A DNA stretch of 64,000 nucleotides from Deltaproteobacteria bacterium (GTDB lineage Bacteria > Desulfobacterota > Binatia > HRBIN30 > JACQVA1). Each line of letters opens with the position of its first letter. Position 1 is the first letter of the stretch. Below, piece by piece: positions 54,070 through 62,123 of the stretch. Under the pieces are notes generated by a model. That model worked only from the letters and a program-made list of their open reading frames with translations, did not search any database and was not told the origin of the DNA. The stretch is from positions 1-64,000 of the forward strand of contig JACOST010000031.1 in NCBI GenBank assembly GCA_016178705.1. The letters run 5' to 3'. A program made the position numbers and the translations under genes.

Positions 54070-54091
54070 CGCGCGTGTCGTTTTGAGACGG

Positions 54092-54114
54092 CGTCGCGGT
54101 CTTGTTCCGCGACG
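54092..54114 (+). terminator. Stem-loop after the thiolase gene
   Basis: An eight-base stem (cgtcgcgg with ccgcgacg) around a seven-base loop, 23 bases after the stop. No T-run follows. Confidence 0.35.
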
Positions 54115-54242
54115 ATCCGGTCGCCGAGGTTGCGCTCCGGTTGATACAGGTTGCTAGACGATGCAGGCGGTCCAGGCGGCACGTATCCTGCTGCCCGTCA
54201 GAACGTCCTTCCAGAGATTGCTGAGGGAAGAGGGAGCCTACG

Positions 54243-54734
54243 ATGGAAGCAGCCGCCGCCGCCGAAAACTGGTCCGGGCCCGCAACGTCAGCCGAACGGT
54301 CAATCCCGAAGCTGGCAGAGCCCGAAGTGCTTATGCCCTCGCAGTATCTGGATCTGTTGCGAGGCCACAGTCCGTATGAAGGCGAGAAGCGGCTGATGCT
54401 GGCTGTTCTGGAGGACGCGATCTCGTGCTTTCAGAAGTACTCGGGCGCAGACAAGGGGCGGCGCGAGCGGCTGTTCAAGGAGGCCGAGGAGTGGCTGCTC
54501 GATCAAGATTCCACGTGGGCGTTTTCCTTCGAGACCATCTGCCAGACGCTGGATTTGAATCCCGAGTATCTGCGCGGCGGCCTTCTACGATGGAAGGAGA
54601 CATTCTTGGCGCGACCTGATGCCGGGTTTGCGCGGGTTGCGCGCGTGCGATTGCGCGCGGCGCGCCGGCACAAGATCCTGCCGTTCGTACCCCGTCGGCG
54701 GCGCAAGCCGGAGAAGGCGACTGCCGTCGCCTGA
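54243..54734 (+). CDS. Conserved hypothetical, helical, possible DNA-binding
   Basis: A 163-residue basic protein. The core (about residues 40-125) is helical: LMLAVLEDAISCFQKY, KEAEEWLLDQDSTWAFSFE and TICQTLDLNPEYLRGGLLRWKE, the latter reading like a helix-turn-helix. The C-terminal end is Arg/Lys-rich (RLRAARRHKILPFVPRRRR). I recall similar small proteins in many deltaproteobacterial genomes without known function. The ATG at 54243 has GAGGGAGCC upstream. It may be a regulator; nothing more specific is justified. Confidence 0.7.
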   Translation: MEAAAAAENWSGPATSAERSIPKLAEPEVLMPSQYLDLLRGHSPYEGEKRLMLAVLEDAISCFQKYSGADKGRRERLFKEAEEWLLDQDSTWAFSFETICQTLDLNPEYLRGGLLRWKETFLARPDAGFARVARVRLRAARRHKILPFVPRRRRKPEKATAVA

Positions 54735-54891
54735 ACGTTCGCGTCGCCACAACGTCATCTTTGCAGCGAGTGACCGGATCGCACGGCTGCGGTCCGTGTT
54801 TGATCTTAGGTGGCCGTCGCGCGTCCTGCGCGCACGCGGTGGCACTTGCGTTGCTGCTCCATTGCCAGGATAAGCCGCGTGGGCAGGAGCA

Positions 54892-56550
54892 GTGCCGGAC
54901 CTCATGTCACAACGTATGCGCATCGCCTCGACTGCGCACCTCGACAAGAAGCGAACAGTTATACTGCTGCGTTCGGTCGTGATTTTCACGACCTCGTACC
55001 TGGTCCTCTTCGGCGGCCACGCGCTGTCGCTGAGCAATGTGGGATATGTGGCGGCGCTGGTCCTTTCGAACGCCGCGCTCGCGTGGTGTCCGCGCGTCGT
55101 CTTCGACGCGCCGCAGTTTGCCGCGGTGCTGCTGCTCGGCGACACGGCGCTGGTGCTGCTCGGGCTGTATCAGACGGTGGGGTTCTCGCAGGAGTTCCTG
55201 ATCGTCTATTTCTTCACGATCTTTCTCACCACCGCAGCCGAGAGCCTGGCCCAGATCGCCGTCGGCGCCACTCTGATCAGCGGTCTGTATGGGTATTGGC
55301 TGTGGCTCAGCACAGCTGGCCCGCTCGACGCGTCGCACTGGCTGCGGCTACCGTTTTTCTTCGTGGTGGCGATTTTCTACGCGTTTCTCACCGATGAACT
55401 CAAAGTGGAGCGGCGGCGGCGCGAACAGGCCGAGCGTGAACGCGAACACCTGCGGCTGCTGCTACAAGTCGCTGGGACGACTGAGGGCGCGGCCATCACG
55501 AGTGAATGTACTACAGGTATTCGCACGTTCATCGAGTCGGCGTTTCCTCACCTGCGTTGTTCGGTGCGTCTCAACGGCGCGGCACTCGAGGATGAGCCGG
55601 GCGCTCTGGCGCTGTCGATCGAAGCCTACGGTGAGCGGTTTGGCGTAGTGACCGTGCGATGCGAGGGCGGCGCGGTGAGCGACACCGAGCGCACGATGTG
55701 TGCGCTGGTCATTCACGCCGTGGCAAGCGCGCTCTACACGGCGCGGCAGGTGGAGGTGGCGCGCGTCGCGTCGCGATTGAAGGAGGAATTTCTCGCTACG
55801 CTGTCGCACGAGCTGCGAACGCCGCTGCACGCGATCATCGGCTACAGCGATCTCGTCGAGGGCGCGATTGACCCGGCGGCCGATCCGATGATTGCGGAAG
55901 GCATCAGCCGGGTTCGCGTCAATGCGCAACGACTGCACGATCTCTTGGAGGAGATGTTGGGCTTTGCCAGTCTGCGCGCCGGACACACGCAGCCGATGAT
56001 GGCGCCGATGCCGATCGAAGGACTGGTCGGCGAGATGGCGGCGTACGTGAAGGACTTGCTCACCGGCCGCCCCATCGACGTGCAGGTGGATCTGCCCGCC
56101 GACCCGCCGACGATCGTGACCGACTATCTGAAGCTTCGCCAAGTGTTGCGCAGCGTGCTGAGCAACGCCGCCAAGTTTACCGAGGAAGGCCGGGTGCGTC
56201 TGGTCGTCGCCCGCCGCGGGGAAGACCACATCAGCATTAGCATCAGCGACACGGGGATCGGCATCTCCCCGGCAGATCTGCACATCATCTTCGACGACTT
56301 TCGCCAGATCGATGGATCGAGTACGCGCCGCTTCGGCGGCGTCGGACTCGGCCTCGCGCTGGCGCGCGCCATGATCAGCGTACTTGGCGGCACGTTGGAA
56401 GCGAACAGCCGCGTCGGCGAAGGGTCGACGTTTCGGATATTGCTTCCTATCGGAGGGGTGGGCTTGAACGACACGCGTGGCGGCGCGCGACTGACACGCT
56501 CGACCCTGTCGCACGACGGCGCGTCGGAAGGCGGGTGGGCGACGGTTTGA
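54892..56550 (+). CDS. Membrane sensor histidine kinase
   Basis: A 552-residue kinase. About six helices fill residues 20-175, forming an MHYT/MASE-like membrane sensor without a large periplasmic loop. A coiled linker and a GAF-like domain (about 195-285) follow. HisKA has His306 in SHELRTPLHAIIGY, and the ATPase domain has LSNAAKFTEEG, DTGIGI and GGVGLGLALARA. The response regulator is not encoded next to it; the receiver proteins at the left of the window are distant. The GTG at 54892 is preceded by CAGGAGC; an ATG at 54904 is also possible. Confidence 0.9.
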   Translation: MPDLMSQRMRIASTAHLDKKRTVILLRSVVIFTTSYLVLFGGHALSLSNVGYVAALVLSNAALAWCPRVVFDAPQFAAVLLLGDTALVLLGLYQTVGFSQEFLIVYFFTIFLTTAAESLAQIAVGATLISGLYGYWLWLSTAGPLDASHWLRLPFFFVVAIFYAFLTDELKVERRRREQAEREREHLRLLLQVAGTTEGAAITSECTTGIRTFIESAFPHLRCSVRLNGAALEDEPGALALSIEAYGERFGVVTVRCEGGAVSDTERTMCALVIHAVASALYTARQVEVARVASRLKEEFLATLSHELRTPLHAIIGYSDLVEGAIDPAADPMIAEGISRVRVNAQRLHDLLEEMLGFASLRAGHTQPMMAPMPIEGLVGEMAAYVKDLLTGRPIDVQVDLPADPPTIVTDYLKLRQVLRSVLSNAAKFTEEGRVRLVVARRGEDHISISISDTGIGISPADLHIIFDDFRQIDGSSTRRFGGVGLGLALARAMISVLGGTLEANSRVGEGSTFRILLPIGGVGLNDTRGGARLTRSTLSHDGASEGGWATV

Positions 56551-56560
56551 GCGGTGGTGC

Positions 56561-56917
56561 TCAGATCATGCCGCTGACCACAGCGAGGAACTTCGCCAGC
56601 CACGGGCCGAGGGAGAACACGCAGTAGACTGCGGCCAAGCCGCGCATCACGTACTGGTTCAGCGGCATCGGGACGTTGCGGTGTAACAACAGCAGGAGCG
56701 CGCACGCCTTCGCCTTGAAGAGCAGCAAGGTCGGACCAACTCCGAGCACTGCGAAAGCGTGACGGAGGAGCGGGTTGGCCTCTGTGCAGCCAAGATTGAG
56801 GCCGCTGTAGGTAGCGATGCCGTCGAACATCTGCAACACGATGTTCAACGCAAACAGCTGGTAAAGATACGGGTTGGCGGCGCGCTCGATCACGCCATCA
56901 AGATTCCACGCCGGCAA
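56561..56917 (-). CDS. DUF5658-type small membrane protein
   Basis: A 118-residue protein with three to four helices. The pattern LNIVLQMFDGIATYSGLNLGCTEANPLL fits DUF5658, a family of unknown function found in many environmental bacteria. It probably begins at a TTG (56917); a GTG at 56893 would shorten it by eight residues without harming the helices. It converges on the histidine kinase gene with a ten-base gap. Confidence 0.7.
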   Translation of the reverse strand: MPAWNLDGVIERAANPYLYQLFALNIVLQMFDGIATYSGLNLGCTEANPLLRHAFAVLGVGPTLLLFKAKACALLLLLHRNVPMPLNQYVMRGLAAVYCVFSLGPWLAKFLAVVSGMI

Positions 56918-56938
56918 CGGTTAGTCCACCGAAACTCT

Positions 56939-58156
56939 TCAGTTGAGAACGTTTTCTTCCTTGAGCCGCTGGATGGCATCGGCGGAGTAGCCGAGGATCT
57001 CGCCCATCACATAGTCGGTGTCTTGACCGAGGCATGGTGCCGCCCGTCGGACTGCGGTTGGCGTGCGCGACAGGCGCCATGGGATTCCTGCGTGTTGTCG
57101 TATGCCGACTTCGGGGTGCGGCAACGATACGAAGAACCCGGCCTCGTTCAGATGGGGGTCCTCGGAGAGGTCGCGATTGCTCATCGACGTGAAAGCGGGA
57201 ATGCCCGCCGTCTGCAGCTCGCGGGTTGCTTCTTCCGGGCCGCGTGTCTCGGTCCAGGTTCCGACGATGGCTTCGAGCGCATCCTCGTTCTGCTTGCGCG
57301 CGGCCAACGTAGCAAAGCGCGCATCGGTAGCGAGCGCCGGTAGGCCGGTGAGATCAGCGAACCGGCGCCAGTCGTCGTCGTGCCGCACGGCGATGGCCAC
57401 CCAGCGCTCATCGCCACGGCAGCGGAAGACCCCGTGCGGCGCCATCTGGGGCACGCGATTGCCGTCGCGCGGTGGCTGCGCGCCGTTCATCGTGTACTCC
57501 ATGACCGCTTCGGCGAGCACCGCGATGGTGGTCTCTTGCTGCGAGAGGTCGATGTACTGCCCGCGCCCGGTGCGGGCGCGATGGTGCAACGCTGCCAGCA
57601 CTGCAACCGCCCCGTGCAGTCCCCCGTTTGGATCGCCGTAGGAGATACCCACATGCATCGGCGGCCAGTCGCGGTAACCCGTCACCGACGAGAGACCGGA
57701 CAGCGGAACCTGCGCCGGCCCGTAGGAAACGTAGTGACTCTCGGGTCCAGTGGCGCCGTAGCCCGACAATGCGATCATGATGATGTCCGATTTGATCTGG
57801 CGCAGCACCTCGTAGCCGAGGCCCATACGATCCATCACGCCGGCCGCAAAGTTCTCGCACACTATGTCGCATTTGGCGATCAGCTCCTTGGCGATGTCGA
57901 TGGCGTGCGGTTGTTTCAGATCCAGGGCGAGACTGCGCTTGCCTTGGTTGTATTGATTGAAGTACCCGCTGCGATTGAAGCCAAATTCCCCGTCGGCCCA
58001 GGGCGGCAGCAGTCGCGTGACGCAGATGCGCGTCGCGGTTTCGACGCGAATCACTTCCGCGCCTAGATGCGCGAGCTGTAGCGTGCAGTACGGACCGGCC
58101 CACACCCACGTGAAGTCGGCGACGCGGATGCCTTCGAGTGGAGCAGTGGTAGACAT
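56939..58156 (-). CDS. CaiB/BaiF family CoA-transferase, catalytic Asp present
   Basis: A 405-residue class III CoA-transferase. Landmarks: GIRVADFTWVWAGPYCTLQLAHLGAEVIRVE (binding of the CoA nucleotide), NQGKRSLALDLK, ENFAAGVMDRMGLGYEVL and SGYGATGP. The nucleophile region reads ISYGDPNGGLHGAVAV with Asp175 in the expected place. The enzyme transfers CoA between an acyl-CoA and a free acid through an Asp-anchored anhydride. The ATG at 58156 is well supported, with a GGAGAGG site. It is nine bases downstream of a second CoA-transferase gene and probably forms a heteromer with it. Confidence 0.93.
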   Translation of the reverse strand: MSTTAPLEGIRVADFTWVWAGPYCTLQLAHLGAEVIRVETATRICVTRLLPPWADGEFGFNRSGYFNQYNQGKRSLALDLKQPHAIDIAKELIAKCDIVCENFAAGVMDRMGLGYEVLRQIKSDIIMIALSGYGATGPESHYVSYGPAQVPLSGLSSVTGYRDWPPMHVGISYGDPNGGLHGAVAVLAALHHRARTGRGQYIDLSQQETTIAVLAEAVMEYTMNGAQPPRDGNRVPQMAPHGVFRCRGDERWVAIAVRHDDDWRRFADLTGLPALATDARFATLAARKQNEDALEAIVGTWTETRGPEEATRELQTAGIPAFTSMSNRDLSEDPHLNEAGFFVSLPHPEVGIRQHAGIPWRLSRTPTAVRRAAPCLGQDTDYVMGEILGYSADAIQRLKEENVLN

Positions 58157-58165
58157 GGGCCTCTC

Positions 58166-59374
58166 CTACACGACGCCTCGTTGACGCAAGTCGTCGACCT
58201 GCGCAGCCGCAATGCCGAGCTGCCGCGTCAGCACGTCGGTCGTGTGCTCACCGAGTCGCGGCGCGGGCGTGACCAGACGCCACGGGGTTTGCGAAAAATG
58301 AAACGGTGCTCCGGGTAGGGTGACGGCGCCGACGCCCGGTTGTGCCACGGTGGCGAAGAAACCACGCGTCTTGAGGTGCTCGGAATGCAGGAGATCACCC
58401 ATCGTCGAGACCGGCGCGAATGGAATACGGCGCGCCTGCGCGGCGCGGTAGAGTTCGGTGACGCTCTGCTGCGACACCCAGTCCTGCAACAGCAGTTTCA
58501 ATGCATCCCAGTTTTGGGCGCGGGTGAGGCGGTTGTCGAACAACTCCATACTAGCCCACTCGGGAGTGCCCATCAGCTCGACGAAGCCGCGCCACTGATG
58601 TTCCTCGATGCAGCAGAGAAAAATCCAACCATCGCGGCACTCCATGAAATCGAGTGGCTGGATAGGCTTGACACCGAGGCGCGAGGCCACCAGACCCATG
58701 TACGGCCAATACTCGAAAGTGAGTTCGAGGATGGCGGCGATGGATTCCTGGATCGAGACGACCACATGTTGGCCTTGCTGGTCACGCGCCGCTGCGTACA
58801 ACGCGCCGAGTGTGGCAATGGCGGCGTTCACACCGCCTTGAAAGCCTGCCTGCTCGCCGAACGTCTTGAGCGGCGGCATGGCTCCGCTACCCGGCCCGCC
58901 GCCGTTGAGATAGGCGACGCCACCGGCGTTCCACAAGATCAAATCGGTTGTGGCGTAGTCGCAGTGCGGGCCCGTCAGCCCGAACGGCGTCACCGAGGTC
59001 ATCACCAAGCGTGGGTTGCGTTGCGACAGCGCTCGGTAATCGATGCCCAGCCCGGCCATCTGAGCGGGCGGCGCGTTGTGCACCAAGACGTCCGCGTCGG
59101 CGACTAGCGCCGCAAACACATCTTGTCCGCGGGCGCTGTGGAGATCGAGCGTGATGCTGCGCTTGTTGCTGTTGAGATAAATGAACAAGCCGCTGGCATC
59201 GGGATCCGGCTTGCCGCCCGGGAATGGGCCATGGCGGCGTGCCGGATCGCCGCCCAGCGGTTCGACTTTGATGACGTCGGCGCCAAGATCCGCCAGCAAC
59301 TTGGTCGCGTATGGCGCCGCGACCATCTCGCCGTACTCGATGACTCGCACGCCGCTGAGTGCTTGCTCCGCCAT
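58166..59374 (-). CDS. CaiB/BaiF family CoA-transferase, catalytic Asp apparently absent
   Basis: A 402-residue paralogue with the N-terminal GVRVIEYGEMVAAPYATKLLADLGADVIKVE, NKRSITLDLHS and TPFGLTGP. The nucleophile region reads TFGEQAGFQGGVNAAIATL: aligned to its neighbour, the Asp falls on Gly177, with a Glu three residues earlier. Related subunits without the Asp are known in heteromeric class III transferases acting in aromatic degradation (BbsE/BbsF type; from memory). This protein therefore probably supports the Asp-bearing partner encoded directly downstream. The ATG at 59374 has a GAGGAG site. Confidence 0.92.
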   Translation of the reverse strand: MAEQALSGVRVIEYGEMVAAPYATKLLADLGADVIKVEPLGGDPARRHGPFPGGKPDPDASGLFIYLNSNKRSITLDLHSARGQDVFAALVADADVLVHNAPPAQMAGLGIDYRALSQRNPRLVMTSVTPFGLTGPHCDYATTDLILWNAGGVAYLNGGGPGSGAMPPLKTFGEQAGFQGGVNAAIATLGALYAAARDQQGQHVVVSIQESIAAILELTFEYWPYMGLVASRLGVKPIQPLDFMECRDGWIFLCCIEEHQWRGFVELMGTPEWASMELFDNRLTRAQNWDALKLLLQDWVSQQSVTELYRAAQARRIPFAPVSTMGDLLHSEHLKTRGFFATVAQPGVGAVTLPGAPFHFSQTPWRLVTPAPRLGEHTTDVLTRQLGIAAAQVDDLRQRGVV

Positions 59375-59442
59375 GGTTGTGGCTCCTCACGCGCGCGGTG
59401 GCTGTAGCACGAACCCACGCCAGCGCCAACGGCGCCGGGCGT

Positions 59443-59697
59443 TCAGCGCAATTCGGTGGGAAGGAGATCGAGCAAGCGTTCCGGGTCGGCCGGCTCGTCG
59501 CGATAGTGCAGCGCGGCCATGAACTCGGTATGCGAATAGCGCGCGGCCTCCCATTGATGGCGGATGCGCCACTCGCCATCAGCGGTGCGCACGAGCAAGT
59601 GGACGACCTGTTTGTCGGTCAGGCCCACCGCCGCGCGCTCGCTCGGCGTCATCGCGAAGAGCACGTAGGCCGGATGCTTCGTCGTCACGAAGTACAT
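59443..59697 (-). CDS. Small hypothetical protein
   Basis: An 84-residue protein with no signal peptide, cysteines or membrane segment. It contains YVLFAMTPSERAAVGLTDKQ and ends LLDLLPTELR. No family was recognised. It lies upstream of the CoA-transferase genes in the same direction, 68 bases away, so it may be co-transcribed with them. Coding is supported only by length, the ATG and reasonable codon use. Confidence 0.55.
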   Translation of the reverse strand: MYFVTTKHPAYVLFAMTPSERAAVGLTDKQVVHLLVRTADGEWRIRHQWEAARYSHTEFMAALHYRDEPADPERLLDLLPTELR

Positions 59698-59739
59698 GCG
59701 AATTAGTTAGCGAGCGGATGCGCGTGTGGCAAGCGGTTG

Positions 59740-60420
59740 CTACGCATCACCGCGTGGCGTACGGACCGGGCAGACGCCGAGCGCTCCATGGCGCACTGCA
59801 GATGAATAGCTGAGGATCTGCATACCGCTGGCGCCAAAACCACCAACGTTGAGATAGCCGGCGTCGAGCGTGCCCGTCGTCGACCAATCCCACGCCTCCG
59901 CGAGCAAGCGCTCGCCGCGAGCGGCGTGGTACACGATCAGGTCGTAGACGATCTCGATAGCCGTGCGGCGGCGTACCGACGACGATGACACGTTCAGTTG
60001 CTGTGCATACTGCGCGAGTTGCGCGTTCTGCCCGTCGTAAGCGAGGTTGCGGCTCGGATCGAGGATTGCCTTGCGCACCAAGAGCCAACCGGGGGCGCAG
60101 GTGTCCGTGCCGGCGCGCGGTTCGAGCGCGATGCCCCAGTCGTCCTTCAGTTGATAGCCCATCTTGCGGAGGAAGCGCGCGTCGAAGCAGGCGGGGAACC
60201 GTTCGATGAGCCGGAGCAGAGTCAGCGGTCCGGTGGCGTCGCGATCGACATGTAGGATCAACGCCTCGCCCGCGGCTGCCGCGCCTTCGAGTTCGGCGAC
60301 CGTGTACGGAATCGGCACCGCGACGGCTGTTACGGCGAGCGCGGCGTGGACTTCTTCCGGTCCAAGAACGTCGGGACCGAGTATGTCGCGCGCGGTGACA
60401 AGATCGCTAGAAACAGGCAT
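59740..60420 (-). CDS. Conserved hypothetical, cytoplasmic
   Basis: A 226-residue protein without signal peptide or helices in the membrane. It contains PIPYTVAELEGAAAAGEALILHVDRD and ends in a Gly-rich segment, AGYLNVGGFGASGMQIL. The first part resembles a small ATP- or nucleotide-binding-like fold by alternation of strands and helices, but no motif is diagnostic. The ATG at 60420 is preferred to an in-frame start at 60531, which would overlap the divergent promoter region. Confidence 0.6.
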   Translation of the reverse strand: MPVSSDLVTARDILGPDVLGPEEVHAALAVTAVAVPIPYTVAELEGAAAAGEALILHVDRDATGPLTLLRLIERFPACFDARFLRKMGYQLKDDWGIALEPRAGTDTCAPGWLLVRKAILDPSRNLAYDGQNAQLAQYAQQLNVSSSSVRRRTAIEIVYDLIVYHAARGERLLAEAWDWSTTGTLDAGYLNVGGFGASGMQILSYSSAVRHGALGVCPVRTPRGDA

Positions 60421-60519
60421 AAGTGGCGCGGGATCATAACAAGTGACGCGCCGGACACAAGTGTCGTCGATCAAGTACGCGGGCACTCCGCCGCCGCGCC
60501 TGGCGCGCAGAATCTTCGC

Positions 60520-60547
60520 TTGACAAATCAACGCGTGGCTCGATAAA
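60520..60547 (+). promoter_or_regulatory. Sigma70-like promoter for the FG-GAP/EF-hand gene
   Basis: TTGACA at 60520-60525 with GATAAA at 60542-60547 (16-base spacer). The context GCTTGACAAA is identical to that at 38571. The gene start is 146 bases downstream. Confidence 0.55.
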
Positions 60548-60692
60548 AGGATCGCGCTTTTCGATCGAAAGACGCGCGGGATTACTAAGCTTGACGAAGC
60601 GACATCGCAGGGCCAAACATCTCATCTCGGGGCTGGAGCAGTTCACAACCGGCGCCAGGACGGCTCTGATGTTTCAGCCAGAGAGGAACAGT

Positions 60693-62054
60693 ATGCGACG
60701 AGGGTATGCCGCACTTGCACTTGGATTGTTAGTCTGCGGCGCGGTCAGAGCAGCCAGTGCGCAAACCCCGGCCGTGAAGTTCAAGCCGAGAACCGATGTG
60801 GTGGTGCCGGGCGAAACCCCCTTTGATCTCGTGGCGGCCGATCTCAACAAGGATCAGAAGTCCGATATCGCGGTGGCCAACATGGATTCGGGAGACATCG
60901 CCGTGCTCTTGGGCAAGGGCGACGGCAGCTTCGAGACCGGCGTTACGTACGGCGCCGGCGACTTTCCGACCGCGATCGCTGCCGGCAAGGTTACCAACGA
61001 CGACAACGTCGACCTCGCGGTAGCCAACGACGGGTCGAGTAACGTCAGCCTTTTCATCGGCTCCGCGACCGGTACGTTTACCGGACCAACCAACACCGAC
61101 ACGGCGCTCTCGCCGCCGGAAGCTGTGGTCCTCGCCGACTTCAACGGCGACACCAAGCTCGATCTAGCGACCGCAGAACTGTTTGACGATACTGTCACGG
61201 TGCGACTCGGCAACCGGAATGCGACCGGGACGTTTGGCGACGCCAGATCAGTCAACGTAGCCGGCGGCCCGTTTGGCATGGCGGCCGGCGATTTCGACGG
61301 CGACACCAAGCTTGACTTGGTCGTCTCGGCGAATGACGTCAATCGTGTTGTGATTCTCCACGGCAACGGCGACGGGACATTTGTGGCGCCCGATTGCGCG
61401 CTGGTTCCGACTCCTGCTGGGTGCCTGACCGTCGGCGGCGTCGACTCCGCGCCTGCTGGCGTGACAGTCGGTGACCTTAACGGAGATCAAAAGCTCGATA
61501 TCGTATCGGCCAACAACGCCTCGGACGATATTTCGGTCCTGATCAACAATGGCGACGGCACGTTCGCCGCGGCGCTGAACCTGGGCACCGGCTTCACCAG
61601 CTTTCCTGAGTCGGTCCGCATCGCTGACTTCAATGGCGACGGCAAGGCCGACATCGTGGCGGTTAACAACGAGACCGCAAACATCGCGATCTTCACGGGC
61701 CATGGCGATGGCACCTTTGATACCGCGGTATTTTTCGCGCTGCCCGACCTGTCGAGCCCGTTGGCGGTGGAGGTAACCGATCTGAACGGCGATGGCCAAC
61801 CCGATGTCGTGACGGTCAACGCGGACGCTGCCAGTATGTCGGTGCTCTTGAATGACAGTGCCGTACAGTGTACTGGCGACTGCGACGGCTCGGACAGCGT
61901 CACCGTTGAGGAGCTCGTGCGCGGCGTCAATATCGCCCTTGGGACCGCCCCGTTGAGCGATTGTCCGTCGTTTGACAAGAACGATAGCGGGGATGTCACG
62001 GTCGAGGAACTCATCATTGGAGTCAACAATGCGTTGGGTGAGTGTTCGGCTTGA
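60693..62054 (+). CDS. Secreted FG-GAP/VCBS propeller with Cys-bracketed EF-hand pair
   Basis: A 453-residue secreted protein. A signal peptide ends RAASAQT. Seven FG-GAP/VCBS blades follow, for example ADLNKDQKSDIAVA, ADFNGDTKLDLATA, GDFDGDTKLDLVVS and ADFNGDGKADIVAV, with calcium ligands. The last 63 residues are two EF-hands: DCDGSDSVTVEE and DKNDSGDVTVEE, each followed by L-x-x-GVNxALG, with cysteines before, between and after. Loops end in Glu12 like classical EF-hands rather than Asp as in dockerins. The ATG at 60693 follows GAGAGGAA; longer starts are unsupported. Confidence 0.85.
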   Translation: MRRGYAALALGLLVCGAVRAASAQTPAVKFKPRTDVVVPGETPFDLVAADLNKDQKSDIAVANMDSGDIAVLLGKGDGSFETGVTYGAGDFPTAIAAGKVTNDDNVDLAVANDGSSNVSLFIGSATGTFTGPTNTDTALSPPEAVVLADFNGDTKLDLATAELFDDTVTVRLGNRNATGTFGDARSVNVAGGPFGMAAGDFDGDTKLDLVVSANDVNRVVILHGNGDGTFVAPDCALVPTPAGCLTVGGVDSAPAGVTVGDLNGDQKLDIVSANNASDDISVLINNGDGTFAAALNLGTGFTSFPESVRIADFNGDGKADIVAVNNETANIAIFTGHGDGTFDTAVFFALPDLSSPLAVEVTDLNGDGQPDVVTVNADAASMSVLLNDSAVQCTGDCDGSDSVTVEELVRGVNIALGTAPLSDCPSFDKNDSGDVTVEELIIGVNNALGECSA

Positions 62055-62123
62055 TTGGGGGGATGGGAGTCCGAAGTTCATGGACGAGTGGCCAGATGAA
62101 ATTGGCTGCGGGAGGATGTTTGG

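Noticed and set aside
58700-59107. Plus-strand frame antisense to the CoA-transferase
   Set aside because: It has no recognisable domain and lies wholly inside a well-supported gene on the other strand.
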